From the NCBI RefSeq assembly GCF_004138125.1, contig NZ_RXHS01000011.1, positions 1 through 64,000 of the forward strand: a stretch of DNA of 64,000 nt, read 5' to 3'. This document shows positions 35,329 through 45,397 of the stretch, piece after piece. The notes under the pieces were generated by a model that had not been told where the DNA came from, searched no databases, and saw nothing but the letters and a program-made list of their open reading frames with translations. The stretch comes from Seramator thermalis (lineage in GTDB: Bacteria > Bacteroidota > Bacteroidia > Bacteroidales > Dysgonomonadaceae). The first letter of the stretch is position 1, and each line of letters starts with the position of its first letter. The position numbers and the translations under genes are program-made.

Positions 35329-36906
35329 ATGACATTAAAAGAAGAAATACAACGCCGGCGCACGTTTGCCATCATTAGCCATCCCGATGCGGGAAAAACC
35401 ACACTTACCGAAAAATTGTTGTTGTTTGGTGGAGCCATTCATGTGGCAGGAGCGGTAAAATCGAATAAAATACGAAAAACCGCCACATCAGACTGGATGG
35501 AAATAGAAAAACAACGCGGAATTTCGGTCGCCACCTCAGTCATGGGGTTCGAATACGAAGGTTACAAAATCAATATCCTCGACACTCCCGGTCACCAGGA
35601 TTTTGCCGAAGATACCTATCGGACGCTCACGGCTGTCGATAGCGTGATTATTGTGGTGGACGCGGCCAAAGGAGTGGAGGCCCAAACCCGCAAACTGATG
35701 GAAGTTTGTCGGATGCGGCATACGCCGGTGATGATTTTTGTAAACAAGATGGATCGCGAGGGAAAGGATCCCTTCGATATTCTCGACGAATTGGAACAGG
35801 AACTGCAGATAGCGGTGCGACCTTTGAGTTGGCCTATTGACATGGGTGAGCGTTTTCGTGGCGTGTATAATATGTATCGCGATAGTCTCGACTTGTACAA
35901 ACCGAGCAAACAGGTGGTCACCGAGTCGGTGCATGTGGAACTGCAATCGTCGGGACTCGAAAAACATATTGGCGACAGCCTTTCGAAAAAACTGCGAGAC
36001 GATGTAGAACTCATCACACAGGTTTATCCCGTTTTCGATCGTGAAGCGTATTTGGCAGGGCATTTAGCACCGGTATTTTTTGGTTCCGCGCTCAACAATT
36101 TCGGTGTGAAGGAATTGCTGGATTGCTTCGTCGAGATAGCGCCCTCACCACGTCCCGTACAGGCCGAAGAACGCATCGTCGATCCTTACGAAGAAAATTT
36201 CACCGGTTTTGTTTTCAAGATCCATGCCAATATGGATCCCAACCACCGTTCGTGCATTGCTTTTGTGAAAGTATGTTCCGGAAAGTTTGAGCGCAATGTC
36301 AATTACCGGCACGTTCGATTCAATCGCATGATGAAGTTTTCGGCCCCCACGGCCTTTATGGCACAGAAAAAGGAAGTGCTTGACGAGGCGTATGCGGGCG
36401 ATATTGTAGGCCTGCCCGACAATGGCGGAACTTTTAAAATTGGTGATACGCTCACTTCGGGTGAAGAGTTACACTTCAAGGGTTTACCCAGTTTTTCGCC
36501 CGAAATGTTCAAGTATATCGAAAATGCCGATCCCATGAAATCAAAACAACTGAACAAGGGTATCGAGCAGCTGATGGACGAAGGTGTCGCCCAATTGTTT
36601 ACCCATCAGTTCAATGGCCGCAAAATCATCGGGACGGTAGGTCAGTTGCAGTTCGAGGTAATTCAATATCGTTTGTTGCACGAATACAACGCCCAGTGTC
36701 GCTGGGAGCCGATCAACCTCTACAAAGCCTGCTGGATAGAGAGTGACGACCTCGCCCAGTTAGAAGATTTCAAACGTCGAAAATATCAATATATGGCTTA
36801 CGACCGGCAGGGTAGGGATGTCTTTCTGGCCGAATCGAGTTATATTCTGATGATGGCACAGCAAGATTTCAAAAACATTCGTTTCCATTTCAGCTCGGAA
36901 TATTGA
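35329..36906 (+). CDS. prfC: Peptide chain release factor 3
   Basis: A GTPase that removes RF1/RF2 from the ribosome after peptide release. At 525 residues it has the usual length. It has G1 [15 protein letters not shown] (about 17-31), the switch [10 protein letters not shown]3 DTPGHQDF, and G4 NKMDREGKD. Beta-barrel domains and the RF3-specific C-terminal domain ([22 protein letters not shown]) follow. It lies 66 bp after rfbD on the same strand and may be co-transcribed. Confidence 0.95.
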   Translation: MTLKEEIQRRRTFAIISHPDAGKTTLTEKLLLFGGAIHVAGAVKSNKIRKTATSDWMEIEKQRGISVATSVMGFEYEGYKINILDTPGHQDFAEDTYRTLTAVDSVIIVVDAAKGVEAQTRKLMEVCRMRHTPVMIFVNKMDREGKDPFDILDELEQELQIAVRPLSWPIDMGERFRGVYNMYRDSLDLYKPSKQVVTESVHVELQSSGLEKHIGDSLSKKLRDDVELITQVYPVFDREAYLAGHLAPVFFGSALNNFGVKELLDCFVEIAPSPRPVQAEERIVDPYEENFTGFVFKIHANMDPNHRSCIAFVKVCSGKFERNVNYRHVRFNRMMKFSAPTAFMAQKKEVLDEAYAGDIVGLPDNGGTFKIGDTLTSGEELHFKGLPSFSPEMFKYIENADPMKSKQLNKGIEQLMDEGVAQLFTHQFNGRKIIGTVGQLQFEVIQYRLLHEYNAQCRWEPINLYKACWIESDDLAQLEDFKRRKYQYMAYDRQGRDVFLAESSYILMMAQQDFKNIRFHFSSEY

Positions 36907-37283
36907 GATTTAAAATATTCCTCCAATAATCGATTATTTTCCTTTGTGGCTTTGCCCCAAACCCCACATACTTTTTTGCCTTGATGCAAAAAAGTATGCA
37001 AAAAAGATCAAGACTGCATCTCCTCATCGACCCGACAGCTGCTTGTTCGCTAAAAGACAAATAACTCGCCGCCTTGCGGCGGCTCAAACAGCTTGTCTTT
37101 TGCCCGAGGGCACGCTCTCTGCGCAGATCGGGTGCCCCGATGATGAGATGAGGTCGGGAAAATAACGGAGAATGGCTAATGAGGAAGGACTGAAAGAGGC
37201 AAGCTCGATATTGGTTACCCGCAATATTTCACATGGAACCCAAAAACCAAAAAACATCGATTGTTTTGTTTAACTGTTTTTTT
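36907..37283. other. Gene-free stretch with a dispersed hairpin repeat
   Basis: It contains the second copy of the hairpin repeat (36943-37020) and a GC-rich hairpin (CGCCGCCTTGCGGCG near 37069). No gene is seen. Its right end is the target of the IS4-type element. Confidence 0.55.
36943..37020. repeat. Hairpin-bearing dispersed repeat, copy 2
   Basis: The stem ATACTTTTTTGC pairs with GCAAAAAAGTAT. Flanks are shared with 257-340. Where copy 1 lacks the outer TA and inner GC pairs, both arms differ together. Confidence 0.6.
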
Positions 37284-38395
37284 CTAAGTACATGACAAAA
37301 ATTTAAAGACATCGATATTTGATTGAAAACCAGCATTTAAAAGCACTGTTGCGATAAAGTTAAGACCATATTTGAAATAACTTTTTGCCATTCTACCGTT
37401 GTTTAGAATTCTGACAGGCTTACGATTTTCATGTAAATAAATCCCGACTAAATAAGCCCGGCAAAAAGCAATTGTTACTATAGCGACGAGTTTTTCAATT
37501 CTTTCAATATCGGTTAAATGAGTGTCTTCTAAATTGAATCCACTTGTTTTCATTGCCCTAAATGCAGTTTCAATTTGCCGGCGTTCTTTATATATTTTTT
37601 GCGCAATTTCAGGTTTACAAAATGAAACGATTATCTGAAATTCCGGTTTACCTTCTTTGTTTTTTATTTTTGAAGCAGACAAGTAACACAACTGATTATG
37701 AATGTTATAAATCGAATGTAAGAATCTTGTTTCATTCAATTTTAAATCACTAAAGAGCCATGTTGCCTTAAACCGTTTTCCGGTTTTTGGATTCGTAACC
37801 CGGAAGTTATCCCGAATACGAATGTGATATTCAATGCGGTTAAAATTCAGATAGTCAATCCAATGTTCACCAACGAATTCACGGTCTGCCACTAAGTATT
37901 GAATGGTTTGTTTCCCAAACAATCGAATATAATGATTCACGATTTCAATTCTCTCTTTTGTATGAGAGTTACCTCGTTTAGGCATTAGTTTGAATATAAT
38001 GGGAAAGGCAACCCCTTTATATACAATGGCCAAGAGCAAAATATTGATATTTGTTTCTCCAAACTTCCGGTTCGTTCTGTCGATAGCAATCAGTACGGTG
38101 GATCATGCGGTAGAAGTGCAAAAATCAATTTGGCAATCAAGTCTTTGTCAAGCTTGTAATCCGCCATAAAACGCTGTATTCGTCGCAATGAAGAGTTGCT
38201 GTCGCAGCTATTTTCGAAACCACAGGCGAGCTTTTCAAAACAAACGACTTGAACCTTACAAAGGGCGCAAATAAACAGGCTAATAAACTTTATTCGGGCT
38301 AAGTTTAAACTTTTACCGAAGTGTTCAACCAAAACTGAGGTTAAATCACTACTTTTGTACGAGACCTTGGAATCTTTTGTTTTCGTTATAACCAA
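37284..38395 (-). pseudogene. IS4-family transposase, frame-shifted
   Basis: The first part (38395 down to about 38092, 101 codons) ends with LLPHDPPY and a TGA. The remaining 250 codons continue in the -1 frame with VLIAIDRTNRKFGETNINILLLAIVYKGV (first DDE aspartate) and later DREFVGEHWIDYL and the YKERRQIETAFRAMKTSGF signature with the catalytic Glu. Joining the frames needs one base slip; loss of one GTAC from a former GTACGTAC at about 38090-38097 would explain it exactly. No slippery heptamer is visible, so I read it as a mutation. Confidence 0.8.
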
Positions 38396-38509
38396 TTGTT
38401 AGTCAGCTATAAAGATACAAAATTTCAAGGTCTTTACCAAATAAAATGATAATTATTTTATTGATTATCAAATAATTATATCGCTATATAATTTTTGTCA
38501 TGTACTAAA
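37284..38509 (-). mobile_element. IS4-type insertion sequence, inactive
   Basis: The ends carry inverted repeats: 37284-37302 (CTAAGTACATGACAAAAAT) and 38491-38509 (complement of TTTAGTACATGACAAAAAT), 17 of 19 matching. A 9-bp direct repeat TGTTTTTTT flanks it (37275-37283 and 38510-38518), consistent with a target duplication. The only gene is a frame-shifted transposase. It sits 13 bp from the -7 box of the ECF sigma factor gene. Confidence 0.8.
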
Positions 38510-38521
38510 TGTTTTTTTACT

Positions 38522-38529
38522 TATTTTTG
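38522..38529 (+). promoter_or_regulatory. -7 box (TATTTTTG) for the ECF sigma factor gene
   Basis: It matches TAnnTTTG, 24 bp upstream of the ATG at 38553. The matching -33 region would now lie inside the end of the IS element. Confidence 0.55.
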
Positions 38530-38552
38530 TATCGAATAAAAAAAATATTTTG

Positions 38553-39116
38553 ATGCAAAACAATCCGAAAGATAGTGCCAACTTTGAGGATATATATGTT
38601 TCCTTTTATCCCCGATTAAAGCGTTTTGCACAGGAATATGTTGTTAATGAGGAAGATGCAGAGAATATTGTCCAGGATGCCTTTATGGATCTATGGACAA
38701 AAAGAGAATTTCTTTCGAGTCAAATCAATTTAACGGCTTATCTGTTCACAAATATTAAAAACCGGTGCATCGACTTCCATCGACATCGAATAGTGGTGCT
38801 GAATGCAACTCATGCCATGCAGGAAGAATTTGAGTTGGCCATGCAAATGAAATTGCAGTCGTTAGAGGCTCTTGACGAACAAATTATATCCGACGCCAAT
38901 ATCGAAACAATTATCGACAATGCCATTCAATCGCTTCCCGAAAGGTGCCGTCAGATATTCGTCATGAATAAAATAGAAGGGAAAAAACAGAAATTAATTG
39001 CCGAAGAATTGAATATTTCTCTCAATACCGTTGAAAACCAGATGTCTATTGCCTACCGGAAGCTCAGGGAAATCCTTAAGGATTATCTCCCCATATTGTT
39101 TTTTCTATTGATTTAA
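38553..39116 (+). CDS. ECF-type RNA polymerase sigma factor
   Basis: The protein has 187 residues. Region 2 reads YPRLKRFAQEYVVNEEDAENIVQDAFMDLWTKR (about 17-50), and region 4 reads IQSLPERCRQIFVMNKIEGKKQKLIAEELNISLNTVENQMSIAYRKLRE (about 128-175). It is followed by a FecR-type anti-sigma factor and a SusC receptor with an N-terminal STN signalling domain. This is the known trans-envelope circuit in which substrate binding at SusC releases the sigma factor. The IS4-type insertion just upstream may alter its expression. Start at the ATG 38553; a TTG at 38550 is in frame. Confidence 0.9.
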   Translation: MQNNPKDSANFEDIYVSFYPRLKRFAQEYVVNEEDAENIVQDAFMDLWTKREFLSSQINLTAYLFTNIKNRCIDFHRHRIVVLNATHAMQEEFELAMQMKLQSLEALDEQIISDANIETIIDNAIQSLPERCRQIFVMNKIEGKKQKLIAEELNISLNTVENQMSIAYRKLREILKDYLPILFFLLI

Positions 39117-39184
39117 ATCATTTTTTTTAAAATTCTTTGGTGGTTTTTCTACGGTCATTCGTTATAACTATATAAAGGACAAAA

Positions 39185-40153
39185 ATGGACGACCGAATAC
39201 TGAAATATTTTCTCGGCGAACTCGATGAATCGGAACGTTTGCAATTGTTGAAACTGATCGGAGGAGACGAATCATTGAAGAACGAGTTTGTAGAAATGCA
39301 AAATCTTTTTGCGTTGACACAGCTTTCGGCACACCCCGGAGATGACGAAACGGCAAAAGAAAGTTTCCGGATATTTACCCGCCGTTTGCAAGCCAAACAG
39401 CGAAAGTTATTTCTTATAAAAATCGGGAAAATTGCAGCTGTTGCACTTGCACTGATTGTTTCTACCGTTTTCGCTACGCTCTATTTTGCAGAAAACTCTA
39501 CTCGGAATACAGCCTTCAACACCCTATATGTGCCTGCCGGGCAAAGGGCACAAATCACGCTGCAGGATGGTACGACAGTATGGCTCAATGCCAAATCTAC
39601 CTTGAGATATCCTTCTCGTTTTGCAGGCAAAGAACGTCAGGTAACCCTAACGGGGGAGGCGTACTTTGATGTTGCCAAAAACCCTCGAAAACCTTTCCTG
39701 GTTTCGACACAAAACATCCGATTGAAAGTGCTGGGGACTCAATTCAATGTAAGAGATTATCCAAATGACGATCGCTCGAAGATTTCACTTCTTGAAGGTT
39801 CGGTCGAGGTCGATCGGGGTAACAAGGGAACGCTCGTGTTGAGACCCGGCGACGAAGCCACGATAGATGGAGAAAATATTTCGGTGTCAGAGATTGTCAA
39901 TCCCAATTATTTTCTGTGGAAAGACGGTATTTACAGTTTCGACAACGAAAGCTTGCTCGAAATTCTCCAAAAATTGCAACTCTATTACGACGTTACCATC
40001 AAAGTGGAAGATCCTGAAATATTTAACGTGAGATATACCGGTAAATTCCGTCAGAGCGACGGTATTGACGAGATTTTACACATCATCCGAAAAATACATC
40101 ATTTCGACATAAAAAAAGACCCGGAAAATCATATCCTAACATTAAGCAAATAA
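39185..40153 (+). CDS. FecR-type anti-sigma factor (FecR plus DUF4974)
   Basis: The protein has 322 residues. A cytoplasmic N-terminal part (about 1-75) precedes one membrane helix (about 82-102). The FecR domain follows (VPAGQRAQITLQDGTTVWLNAKSTLRYPSRFAGKERQVTLTGEAYFDVAKN), and then the DUF4974 tail (LLEILQKLQLYYDVTIKVEDPEIFNVRYTGKF). It holds the ECF sigma factor at the membrane until the receptor signals. Spacing of 68 bp from the sigma gene suggests co-transcription. Confidence 0.92.
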   Translation: MDDRILKYFLGELDESERLQLLKLIGGDESLKNEFVEMQNLFALTQLSAHPGDDETAKESFRIFTRRLQAKQRKLFLIKIGKIAAVALALIVSTVFATLYFAENSTRNTAFNTLYVPAGQRAQITLQDGTTVWLNAKSTLRYPSRFAGKERQVTLTGEAYFDVAKNPRKPFLVSTQNIRLKVLGTQFNVRDYPNDDRSKISLLEGSVEVDRGNKGTLVLRPGDEATIDGENISVSEIVNPNYFLWKDGIYSFDNESLLEILQKLQLYYDVTIKVEDPEIFNVRYTGKFRQSDGIDEILHIIRKIHHFDIKKDPENHILTLSK

Positions 40154-40216
40154 ATTTATCAATCCATTAAAAAATAACATGTCTATGAGAAAAAAACGTC
40201 CATGAAAGCAAAAAAG

Positions 40217-40244
40217 AGGCGACAAGTGCGCCAACACTCGTCGC
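40217..40244 (+). other. Hairpin in the leader of susC
   Basis: GGCGAC-A-AGTG pairs with CACT-C-GTCGCC around a 6-nt loop. It lies 57 bp upstream of the SusC start, with no T-run. It could stabilise or attenuate the mRNA. Confidence 0.45.
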
Positions 40245-40300
40245 CCCGGTAAAGCAAACACCTAATCAACTTTAGTATTCACTTTTAACTTTACAAAGAT

Positions 40301-43300
40301 ATGAAATTTAAATTTCTAAGAATACCTTATTTAATAAAAAATGAGGCCGTCGCCGGCATAATAAGAATCATGAAAATCTCTTTTATTTTTCTTTTTATTT
40401 TCTCGTTTCAGTTGCTGGCTCTGAATACAAAAGCCCAGGACGCGGTTATCGAATTGAAAACGAATTCGATGACCGTGGGTCAACTCATCAATGAAATTGA
40501 AAAACAAACCGACTATTTGGTGGTTTACAGCAATCGCGAAGTAGATGCCAACCGAAAGGTGGATGTTCAACGCAAGTCGGACAAAGTATCGGCGTATCTC
40601 AATGAAGCTTTTGCGGGCACCGACATCGGTTACGATTTTGAGAACAACTACATCGTGCTGATGAAAAAAACCAACCGAAATGCCTCCACTGTTGCCGAAA
40701 TGATTCGTTCTGCCCAACAGCCAGGCAAAACGATAACGGGAAAAGTTGTGGATGTCAATGGCGAACCGATTATCGGAGCCAACATCATTGAAGTCGGCAC
40801 CACCAACGGCACCGTCACCGATTACAACGGTAATTTCTCGCTGAGTGTAAACCGGAACGCAACCCTAAAAATAACCTATCTGGGCTATGCGGATGTGATC
40901 CTCAATACAGCCGGGAGAAATTCTTTCGAGGTGGTAATGGAGGAAAACACGGAGATGCTGAGCGAAGTGGTCGTCACGGCTCTGGGCATCAAGAGAGAAG
41001 AGAAAGCACTGGGCTATTCCGTTCAATCGGTTGAGGGTGACGGACTGCAGACAGTGAAAGGTGTGGATGTAGGCACCTCTCTCTCAGGGAAGGTGGCTGG
41101 TCTGCTGGTACGGAACAGCACTGAATTTACCGAGGCACCCTCTATTCAGATCCGCGGGGAGGAACCGCTGCTGGTGATCGATGGTGTACCCTATGCCAAC
41201 ATGACATTGCGCGATATCCCTTCGGATGATGTGGAGAGCCTCAGTGTGCTGAAGGGTGCCACCGCTTCTGCCCTCTACGGGTACCGAGGGTCCAGTGGTG
41301 CGATTATGGTGACCACCAAAAAGGGATTATCGGCCAAAGGTCTCTCTGTTTCTGTCAATTCAGGAACGATGTTTGCCGCCGGTTACCTGGCCATACCGGA
41401 GATGCAGTCGAGTTTTGGCCGCGTCGTACGAAAGAATGCAGAGGGTAACCTGGAATATGTACGCTCGGGTGATGGATCCTGGGGTGTACCTCTGGATGGT
41501 AGGGAGATCATCCAATGGGATCCTGTTTCCAAATCGATGCAGCCAATGCCCTATCTTCCCATCGGAAAGGATAATTTTCAAAATTTCCTGGAAACAGGTT
41601 ACATCCTCAACAACAACGTGAATATTGCACAGCAGGGCGAGTTCGGGAGTTTTCGCACTTCTGTCACATGGGTGAACAACAAGGGACAATATCCCAATTC
41701 CAAATATGACAAACTGACGTTTGGGTTGGGTGGCGACATGAAATTCGACAAATTACTATTATCCGCCTCCATGACCTATAATAAACAGACCACCCCCAAT
41801 ATCGGCTTCAGGGGATATACGGGCTATGATCCCATGTATTCACTGCTGATATGGTCTGCTCCCGACTGGGATCTGAGACAATACCGGGACTACTGGGTCA
41901 TTCCCAACGAAGTGCAGAACAGCAGCTATACCTCCACCAACAACAACCCCTACTTCGACCGTTATGAGAGAACACACAGTCAGAACAGGGACATCTTTAA
42001 CGGGTCGGTTTCCATTGACTATAACTTTACCGACTGGCTGAAGGCTACAGCACGTAGCGGTTTCGACATCTACAGCGACAGACAGGATATCACCGTCTCC
42101 AAAGGTTCCTTCCAGGGTGCCGGAAGCGCGACTGTACTGAATGGTGGCACAGAGGTATGGGGTGAATCGCAGAGAGGCTCCTACAATATCGGATTGGGAC
42201 GGGGATACAGCTTGAACAACGATTTCATACTGTCCGTGAACAAAACATTCGGCGATCTTCGCATGGAAAGTTTCGTGGGAGGTACCATCTACTACCGACA
42301 GGACGATGGAATGGAAGCACGTACTCAGGGCGGACTGACCATCCCGGCTTTCTATTCCCTGAAGGCATCGGTGAACCCGGCAGCCGTCAGGTCGGTGATG
42401 TTCAAGCAACAGGTAAACAGTTTGTATGGCAGACTAGGCTTTTCCTGGAAAAGCCTGCTGTATGCAGAAGCCACCTTCCGTAACGACTGGAGCTCCACCC
42501 TTCCAGAATCCACCCGTTCCTATCTCTATCCCTCTGTTTCGGGCAGCTTTATTGTATCGGAATTACTGCCTGCATACGACTGGCTTTCACTGTGGAAGTT
42601 AAGGGGTTCCTGGACGTCGTCCAAAACACCCGCCAGTATTTATTCGATCAACTCGGTCTATACCATCACATCGAATGCATGGGGTGATTTAAGCTCAGCA
42701 TCCTATCCATCCACCATCAAGGGAAGTGATGTGCTGCCCGAGTCGGCATCCACTTTTGAGGTGGGTACAGCCATCAATGTACTCAAGAATAGGGCATCGC
42801 TGGATGTTTCTTACTACGAGAAAAGAATGTACGACTTCCTCAAATTGGCCCCTATCAGTCCTGCTTCCGGGTACTATAACAATTATGTAAACATTGATGA
42901 AGAAATTACCCGTAAAGGTGTCGAAATAACAGCAGCCGGCACACCGGTGAAATCCAGGGATTGGCAATGGGATCTTGCCCTGAACTGGTCAAAATATGCC
43001 CGTTACTATACACAGCTCGACTCTGTTTATTCAACCGATAAACCTTGGGTAGCCGTAGGAAAGAGAGTGGATCATTACATTCTGAACGATTATCAGAAAG
43101 ATCCGGAAGGAAACATCATTCATAATAATGGATTACCTCTCTACTCACCATACACTTCATTGTTTGGCTATGCCGACCCCGACTGGTTGTGGGGAATAAA
43201 CAGTTCTTTACGTTTCAGAGACTTCACCTTTGGCATTTCACTCGACGGACGGGTAGGTGGTATTGCGCAGACAACCACAGAGATGTACATGTGGAGAGCC

Positions 43301-43768
43301 GGTTCACATCCCAATTCGGTCGTGCCCGAAAGGTTCCTCGATGCCAACAATCCCGGTTCACGGAACTATACTGGTGAAGGAGTCAAAGTAGTCTCCGGTG
43401 AGGCTACGTATGATACCTACGGTAACATCACCAGCGATAACAGGACCTACGCACCCAATGATGTGGCCGTAACCTATCAGACCTACATCAACAACCTGCA
43501 CAAGGGAACAGCCTGGGGTGGTTCACCTTCTCCACTGGATGCCTACTCGACCACCTTCTTCAAGGTGCGAGAGGTCTCACTCACCTACAACCTGCCGGAA
43601 AGTCTGAGCAGCAGGTTCAAAGCCAGGAGCGCTTCCATATCGGCGGTGGGACAGAATGTATTTTTATGGGCCAGGCAGTTCAAGTACTCCGATCCGGATG
43701 GTGGTTATGAGAACTTTAGTGATCCCTCCATCCGTTACTTGGGATTCAATGTAAAAGTTGTATTTTAA
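40301..43768 (+). CDS. susC: SusC/RagA-type TonB-linked outer-membrane transporter with STN domain
   Basis: The protein has 1155 residues. After a long N-terminus and signal (ISFIFLFIFSFQLLALNTKAQ, about 26-46) come an STN domain (about 48-125) that touches FecR, a carboxypeptidase-like domain (about 145-225), and the plug (about 230-350, SLSVLKGATASALYGYRGSSGAIMVTTKKG). A barrel ending YLGFNVKVVF completes it. It takes up glycan oligosaccharides bound by SusD. Base and codon use changes from about 40970: Ser TCG becomes rare and CTG/ACC common, unlike the first 220 codons and the upstream regulator genes. Confidence 0.93.
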   Translation: MKFKFLRIPYLIKNEAVAGIIRIMKISFIFLFIFSFQLLALNTKAQDAVIELKTNSMTVGQLINEIEKQTDYLVVYSNREVDANRKVDVQRKSDKVSAYLNEAFAGTDIGYDFENNYIVLMKKTNRNASTVAEMIRSAQQPGKTITGKVVDVNGEPIIGANIIEVGTTNGTVTDYNGNFSLSVNRNATLKITYLGYADVILNTAGRNSFEVVMEENTEMLSEVVVTALGIKREEKALGYSVQSVEGDGLQTVKGVDVGTSLSGKVAGLLVRNSTEFTEAPSIQIRGEEPLLVIDGVPYANMTLRDIPSDDVESLSVLKGATASALYGYRGSSGAIMVTTKKGLSAKGLSVSVNSGTMFAAGYLAIPEMQSSFGRVVRKNAEGNLEYVRSGDGSWGVPLDGREIIQWDPVSKSMQPMPYLPIGKDNFQNFLETGYILNNNVNIAQQGEFGSFRTSVTWVNNKGQYPNSKYDKLTFGLGGDMKFDKLLLSASMTYNKQTTPNIGFRGYTGYDPMYSLLIWSAPDWDLRQYRDYWVIPNEVQNSSYTSTNNNPYFDRYERTHSQNRDIFNGSVSIDYNFTDWLKATARSGFDIYSDRQDITVSKGSFQGAGSATVLNGGTEVWGESQRGSYNIGLGRGYSLNNDFILSVNKTFGDLRMESFVGGTIYYRQDDGMEARTQGGLTIPAFYSLKASVNPAAVRSVMFKQQVNSLYGRLGFSWKSLLYAEATFRNDWSSTLPESTRSYLYPSVSGSFIVSELLPAYDWLSLWKLRGSWTSSKTPASIYSINSVYTITSNAWGDLSSASYPSTIKGSDVLPESASTFEVGTAINVLKNRASLDVSYYEKRMYDFLKLAPISPASGYYNNYVNIDEEITRKGVEITAAGTPVKSRDWQWDLALNWSKYARYYTQLDSVYSTDKPWVAVGKRVDHYILNDYQKDPEGNIIHNNGLPLYSPYTSLFGYADPDWLWGINSSLRFRDFTFGISLDGRVGGIAQTTTEMYMWRAGSHPNSVVPERFLDANNPGSRNYTGEGVKVVSGEATYDTYGNITSDNRTYAPNDVAVTYQTYINNLHKGTAWGGSPSPLDAYSTTFFKVREVSLTYNLPESLSSRFKARSASISAVGQNVFLWARQFKYSDPDGGYENFSDPSIRYLGFNVKVVF

Positions 43769-43802
43769 TCATCGGTCAAACAGGTTTATAATAACAACAG
43801 AT

Positions 43803-45338
43803 ATGAAAAAAATAAACAAATATTTATACCGTGCGGGATTATCGCTTCTATCGCTCTTCCTGCTTTTGGGTTGCAACAATTTTGAAGAGATCAATACCAA
43901 TCCCGATGACACGACAACGGTCAGCGCTTCGCTTCTGGCAACCAATGTGATACTGCGTTATACAAAATTTGCCGGCAGAGACGGCAAGTCTCTGATCGCA
44001 GACAATGCCCTGCCCAAATATGTTGGATACGCCAATGAAGGCCAGTTGGACCAGCAATACAACAAAATCGGGAGCGGTTATTTTGATGCAATGACGATTC
44101 TGCCCAATATTCAGAAAATGATTGAATATGCCGAAGGCGGAGTGATGGAAGACTCTTATCGGGGTGTGGGAGCGTTTGCCAAGGCATACACCTTTTACAC
44201 GCTCACCATGAAAATGGGAGATATCCCCTATAGTGAAGCCGGACTGGGTGCCGATGGTATTTATAAGGTGAAGTACGACACACAGGAACAGGTGTTGAAA
44301 GGTGTGCTGGATGAACTTCAGGCAGCCGATCAGTATTTTGCCAATGGAAGGACATTTGACGGCGATCCCACCCCCTACAAGGGCGACCCTGTGAAGTGGC
44401 GAAAGGCGGTCAACGCATTTGCACTAAAAGTGTTGATGACGGTCAGTAAAAAAGAGACGATTGGAGGCATCAATCTAAAGACACGGTTTGCAGAGATCGT
44501 TTCTGCCGGCCATATCATGGATGCTTCCACGGGCTACTATGGTCTGATGTATTCTTCGAAAAACAGACATCCTCTTTCCGGCACGAACGACCTGTTCACC
44601 AGCAGAACGATTCTCAGTTCTCTTCTCGTCAACCAATTAAAATCACTCAACGACCGGCGGCTCTTCTATTACGGGGAACCGGCAGGGGCCAAAATAGCTG
44701 AAGGATTGTCACCTTCTGACACCGCTGCTTATGTGGGTGTGGATGTGGACATTGAATATGCTGTGATGAATTCGGGACACAGCAACAACCTCTACTCGCT
44801 GCTCAACAAAAGATATTTGCAGCAGGAGGCTTGCGAACCGCTGAGAGTGGTCACTTTTGCCGAACAACAGTTGATAATGGCTGAGGCAGTATTGAAAGGA
44901 TGGATTACCGGTGACGCCAAAGCTTATTATGAGTCCGGTGTGAAAGCGGCACTGACCGATGTCATGACGCAGGCAACGGCAAGCTACGCCCATGAGATGC
45001 CGGTCACCACGGATTACATTGCCGGTTATTTCACCGGTGAAGCCGCCTTCAAAACCACAGCCGCCGAGCAGCTGAAACAGATCTGGATGCAGCGCTACAT
45101 CCTTCAGTTCATGCAGGATGCAGAAACAAGTTTTTTCGAATACAGAAGGAACACGTATCCCGTGTTTCCGATTAATCCGACAACCAGTCTCAATGAGAAC
45201 AACAGGAACGGTATCCCGATGCGCTGGTTGTATCCGGGAGCAGAATCAAACTACAACAGGGAGAATCTGGAAGAGGCACTGAATCGTCAGTACGACGGTT
45301 ACGATGAGATCAATAAAATAATGTGGGTATTAAAATAA
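43803..45338 (+). CDS. susD: SusD-like (SusD_2 type) surface glycan-binding lipoprotein
   Basis: The protein has 511 residues. The signal ends in LLLGCNN (lipid-anchored Cys about 21), followed by FEEINTNPDDTTTVSASLLATNVI, typical of the SusD-like 2 group. TPR-like helices and the C-terminal YPVFPINPTTSLNENNRNGIPMRWLYP are also seen. It forms a lid over the SusC channel and binds the glycan. The start is the ATG at 43803; the open frame to 43758 reaches back into susC. Confidence 0.92.
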   Translation: MKKINKYLYRAGLSLLSLFLLLGCNNFEEINTNPDDTTTVSASLLATNVILRYTKFAGRDGKSLIADNALPKYVGYANEGQLDQQYNKIGSGYFDAMTILPNIQKMIEYAEGGVMEDSYRGVGAFAKAYTFYTLTMKMGDIPYSEAGLGADGIYKVKYDTQEQVLKGVLDELQAADQYFANGRTFDGDPTPYKGDPVKWRKAVNAFALKVLMTVSKKETIGGINLKTRFAEIVSAGHIMDASTGYYGLMYSSKNRHPLSGTNDLFTSRTILSSLLVNQLKSLNDRRLFYYGEPAGAKIAEGLSPSDTAAYVGVDVDIEYAVMNSGHSNNLYSLLNKRYLQQEACEPLRVVTFAEQQLIMAEAVLKGWITGDAKAYYESGVKAALTDVMTQATASYAHEMPVTTDYIAGYFTGEAAFKTTAAEQLKQIWMQRYILQFMQDAETSFFEYRRNTYPVFPINPTTSLNENNRNGIPMRWLYPGAESNYNRENLEEALNRQYDGYDEINKIMWVLK

Positions 45339-45352
45339 ACGCATCAATTCGT

Positions 45353-45383
45353 ATCGCTTGTTGCCGCCATGGCAACAAGCGAT
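45353..45383 (+). other. Perfect 13-bp hairpin between susD and the GH16 gene
   Basis: ATCGCTTGTTGCC pairs with GGCAACAAGCGAT around a 5-nt loop (GCCAT). No T-run follows. Such intercistronic hairpins often set different mRNA levels within an operon. Confidence 0.7.
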
Positions 45384-45397
45384 GTAAAGACAAACCT

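Noticed and set aside
38085-38100. Programmed -1 frameshift in the IS4-type transposase
   Set aside because: No slippery heptamer or following pseudoknot is visible, and a 4-bp deletion in a tandem GTAC explains the shift more simply.
41840-42409. 189-codon minus-strand open frame inside susC
   Set aside because: Antisense shadow of the receptor barrel with random composition.
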